From: CAIXZV01 sp963697365
Lineage (GTDB): Bacteria > Chloroflexota > Limnocylindria > Limnocylindrales > CSP1-4
NCBI GenBank assembly: GCA_963697365.1
Contig: CAVONT010000016.1
Coordinates: forward strand, 124,001 to 188,000
Direction: 5' to 3'
DNA: 64,000 bases
Positions 62,479-64,000 of the stretch are shown in pieces. Position numbers and translations under genes: made by a program. The number at the start of each line of letters is the position of its first letter. The first letter of the stretch is position 1. A model generated the notes under the pieces. It did no database searches and was not told the origin of the DNA. It was given only the letters and a program-made list of their open reading frames with translations.

Positions 62479-63267
62479 GCGAGCTGGACCTGGAGCTGGA
62501 GATGGCGTCCTGGCGCTTGGACGAGGCTGCCGACGACGCCCTGGGCGACGCGGCTGCTGACGATGCCACGGGCGACGCGGCCGCAGCCGACGCCGGTACC
62601 GAGGCCGGCACCGGGAGCGAATCCATGATCACCGGGGAGCCTGGGCCAGGCGAGTTGACCGAGGCCCAGCTCGAAGCCCTCCTGTTCGTGGCCGAGCGAC
62701 CCGCTGAGCCGCCGCGAGATCGGCATCCTCGCCGGGGTCGACCGGGCCACCGTGGACGAGCGTCTCGGCGACCTCGAGGTGTCCCTCGCGGGCCGGGGCA
62801 TCCGGCTCGTCCTGTCCGGCGACCGCGTGGAGCTCACCACCGCACCCGAGACGGGTGCCCTGATCGCGAAGTTCGTTGGCGCGGACGCCGTCCGACTCTC
62901 GCCGGCCGCCCTGGAGACCCTCGCGATCGTGGCCTACCGGCAGCCGATCACCAAGGCCGGCATCGAGCGCATCCGGGGCGTGGACTCGGACTACACCGTC
63001 CGCGTCCTCCTCCACCGGCGCCTCGTCGTCGAGCAGGGCCGGAGCGAGGCGCCGGGCCGCCCGATCCTCTACGGGACCGGCTTCGAGTTCCTCGAGCGCT
63101 TCGGCCTCGTCTCGCTCGACGACCTGCCGCCGCTCGACCTCGACATCGCTGCGCGTCTCGTGGACGGCGACGACGGGTCCGCCGGCGGGTTGGGGGAGGC
63201 GGCGGCGGATGCGCTCTCGTCGCTGGTGGATCCGGGTGCCGGTCTCGACACGTCCCCGAGCGATTGA
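62475..63267 (+). CDS. scpB: Segregation and condensation protein ScpB (one frameshift)
   Basis: About 263 aa. An acidic Ala/Asp-rich N-terminal extension of some 60 residues (DDALGDAAADDATGDAA) precedes the first winged helix (LTEAQLEALLFVAERP). One extra C near 62701 in GCGACCCGCTGAG breaks the frame, and the sequence resumes as LSRREIGILAGVD. The second winged helix has LSPAALETLAIVAYRQPITKAGIERIRGVDSD and GRPILYGTGFEFLERFGL (in parts). ScpB dimers cap ScpA in the condensin complex. The N-terminal extension is unusually long for the family. Confidence 0.9.
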
Positions 63268-63272
63268 GCACC

Positions 63273-64000
63273 ATGCCCGACGAGCGCATCTCCAAGGTCC
63301 TTGCAGCGGCCGGCATCACGTCCCGGCGTGGTGCCGACGAGCTGGTCGCTGCCGGCCGCGTCACCGTCGACGGCCGTCCGGCCAAGCTCGGCGAGAAGGT
63401 GGATCCCGACCGCCAGCGCATCCTGGTCGACGGACGCCCGGTGGCCGCGCCGGCGGACGCGAAGGTCTACCTCGCGCTCCACAAGCCCGTCGGCGTGACG
63501 TCGACCGTGAAGGACCGGCATGCGGCGCGCACGATCGTGGACCTCGTCCCCCCGGACCTCGCCCGCGGTGCCCGGCTGTACCCGGTGGGCCGGCTGGACC
63601 AGGACTCGGAGGGCCTGATCCTCCTGACGAACGACGGGGCGTGGGCAGAGCGGGTCCTGCACCCCCGGTACGGCGTCGAGCGGGAGTACGCGGTCGGGCT
63701 CGCCTGGCCGCTCACGCGCGAGCAGGCCGAGCGGCTGGAGATGGGCGTCGAGCTCAGCGAGGGGATCGCCACCCTGGGCGGCCTGCGTGGCCAGACACGC
63801 ACGGAGGACCGCCTCCTCGGCGAGATCGTGGAGCCGCCGCCCGACACCCGCCTCACGTGGGTCCGCGTCGTCATCCACCAGGGATGGAAGCGGCAGCTGC
63901 GGCGGATGTTCGCCGAGGTGGGCGCACCCGTCCGGCGTCTCGTGCGGGTGCGGATCGGGTCGCTCCGCCTGGAGTCCATGGTCGCTGGCGACGTGCGCGT
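63273..64000 (+). CDS. rluB: Pseudouridine synthase RluB (partial, runs off the window)
   Basis: At least 242 residues from ATG 63273. The S4 domain ERISKVLAAAGITSRRGADELVAAGRVTVDG is followed by the RsuA-family catalytic domain: LALHKPVGVTST, YPVGRLDQDSEGLILLTNDG with the catalytic Asp, HPRYGVEREYAV, and VRVVIHQGWKRQLRRMFAEVG. It makes pseudouridine in 23S rRNA. Its place after scpB is the usual scpA-scpB-rluB order. The stop lies beyond the end. Confidence 0.92.
   Translation, partial: MPDERISKVLAAAGITSRRGADELVAAGRVTVDGRPAKLGEKVDPDRQRILVDGRPVAAPADAKVYLALHKPVGVTSTVKDRHAARTIVDLVPPDLARGARLYPVGRLDQDSEGLILLTNDGAWAERVLHPRYGVEREYAVGLAWPLTREQAERLEMGVELSEGIATLGGLRGQTRTEDRLLGEIVEPPPDTRLTWVRVVIHQGWKRQLRRMFAEVGAPVRRLVRVRIGSLRLESMVAGDVR

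Overview
The window is a contiguous piece of a very GC-rich bacterial chromosome (about 70% by eye) crowded with single-copy housekeeping genes. Gene content and order point to a monoderm Chloroflexota lineage, most likely a Limnocylindria/Ellin6529-type genome: dprA-topA-xerC, FemX-like transferases beside murE, clpS next to a DUF2017 gene, and an xerD to scpA-scpB-rluB stretch, with no outer-membrane genes. The taxonomic call is inference from remembered synteny and was not computed.

Layout. 1-6 kb: end of dprA, a secreted Ig-like/CAP protein, topA, xerC. 6-12 kb: lipid II flippase murJ, two FemX-like aminoacyltransferases, murE and an LmeA-like lipoprotein, a wall-building operon chained by 4-base ATGA/GTGA overlaps. 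12-19 kb: the (p)ppGpp enzyme, a MerR regulator with an MFS exporter, a DUF202 protein, hisS. 19-26.4 kb: an accessory operon hdrC-hdrB-hdrA-mvhD-mvhG-mvhA with a hydrogenase maturation protease and a short hypA-like gene. It encodes a cytoplasmic flavin-bifurcating [NiFe]-hydrogenase/heterodisulfide-reductase-type complex. 26.5-36.8 kb: aspS, an alpha/beta hydrolase, a degenerate nucleotidyltransferase-like gene, typA, a membrane-anchored protein with four YbaY-like domains and a proline-rich stalk, cysteine desulfurase, mnmA. 36.8-48 kb: a PAS-GGDEF-EAL protein, alaS, an FtsA/PilM-like ATPase with a membrane partner, ruvX, mltG, an M24 peptidase. 48-59 kb: efp, xseA/xseB, dxs, clpS, tlyA, nadK, recN, xerD and a PH-SHOCT membrane protein. 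59.3-60.5 kb: an intergenic island with the remnant of an IS30-family element between near-perfect inverted repeats. 60.5-64 kb: an M50 protease, an HD hydrolase, scpA, scpB and the start of rluB.

Two properties affect the whole annotation. First, many universally conserved genes carry single-base frame changes (CAP protein, topA neighbours, xerC three times, murJ, hisS twice, hdrA, mvhA, typA, M50, HD, scpB and others). Protein homology continues on both sides of each break, so these look like uncorrected sequencing/assembly indels and not true pseudogenes; the genes are reported as whole units spanning the breaks. Second, genes at the head of transcription units repeatedly have a -10-like TANNNT or NANNNT hexamer placed so that the predicted transcript starts at, or a few bases before, the start codon. 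Leaderless transcription is therefore probably common here, while genes inside operons depend on overlaps and the hdr operon starts with a strong AAGGAGG site.

No tRNA, rRNA, CRISPR array, prophage or replication origin was recognised.
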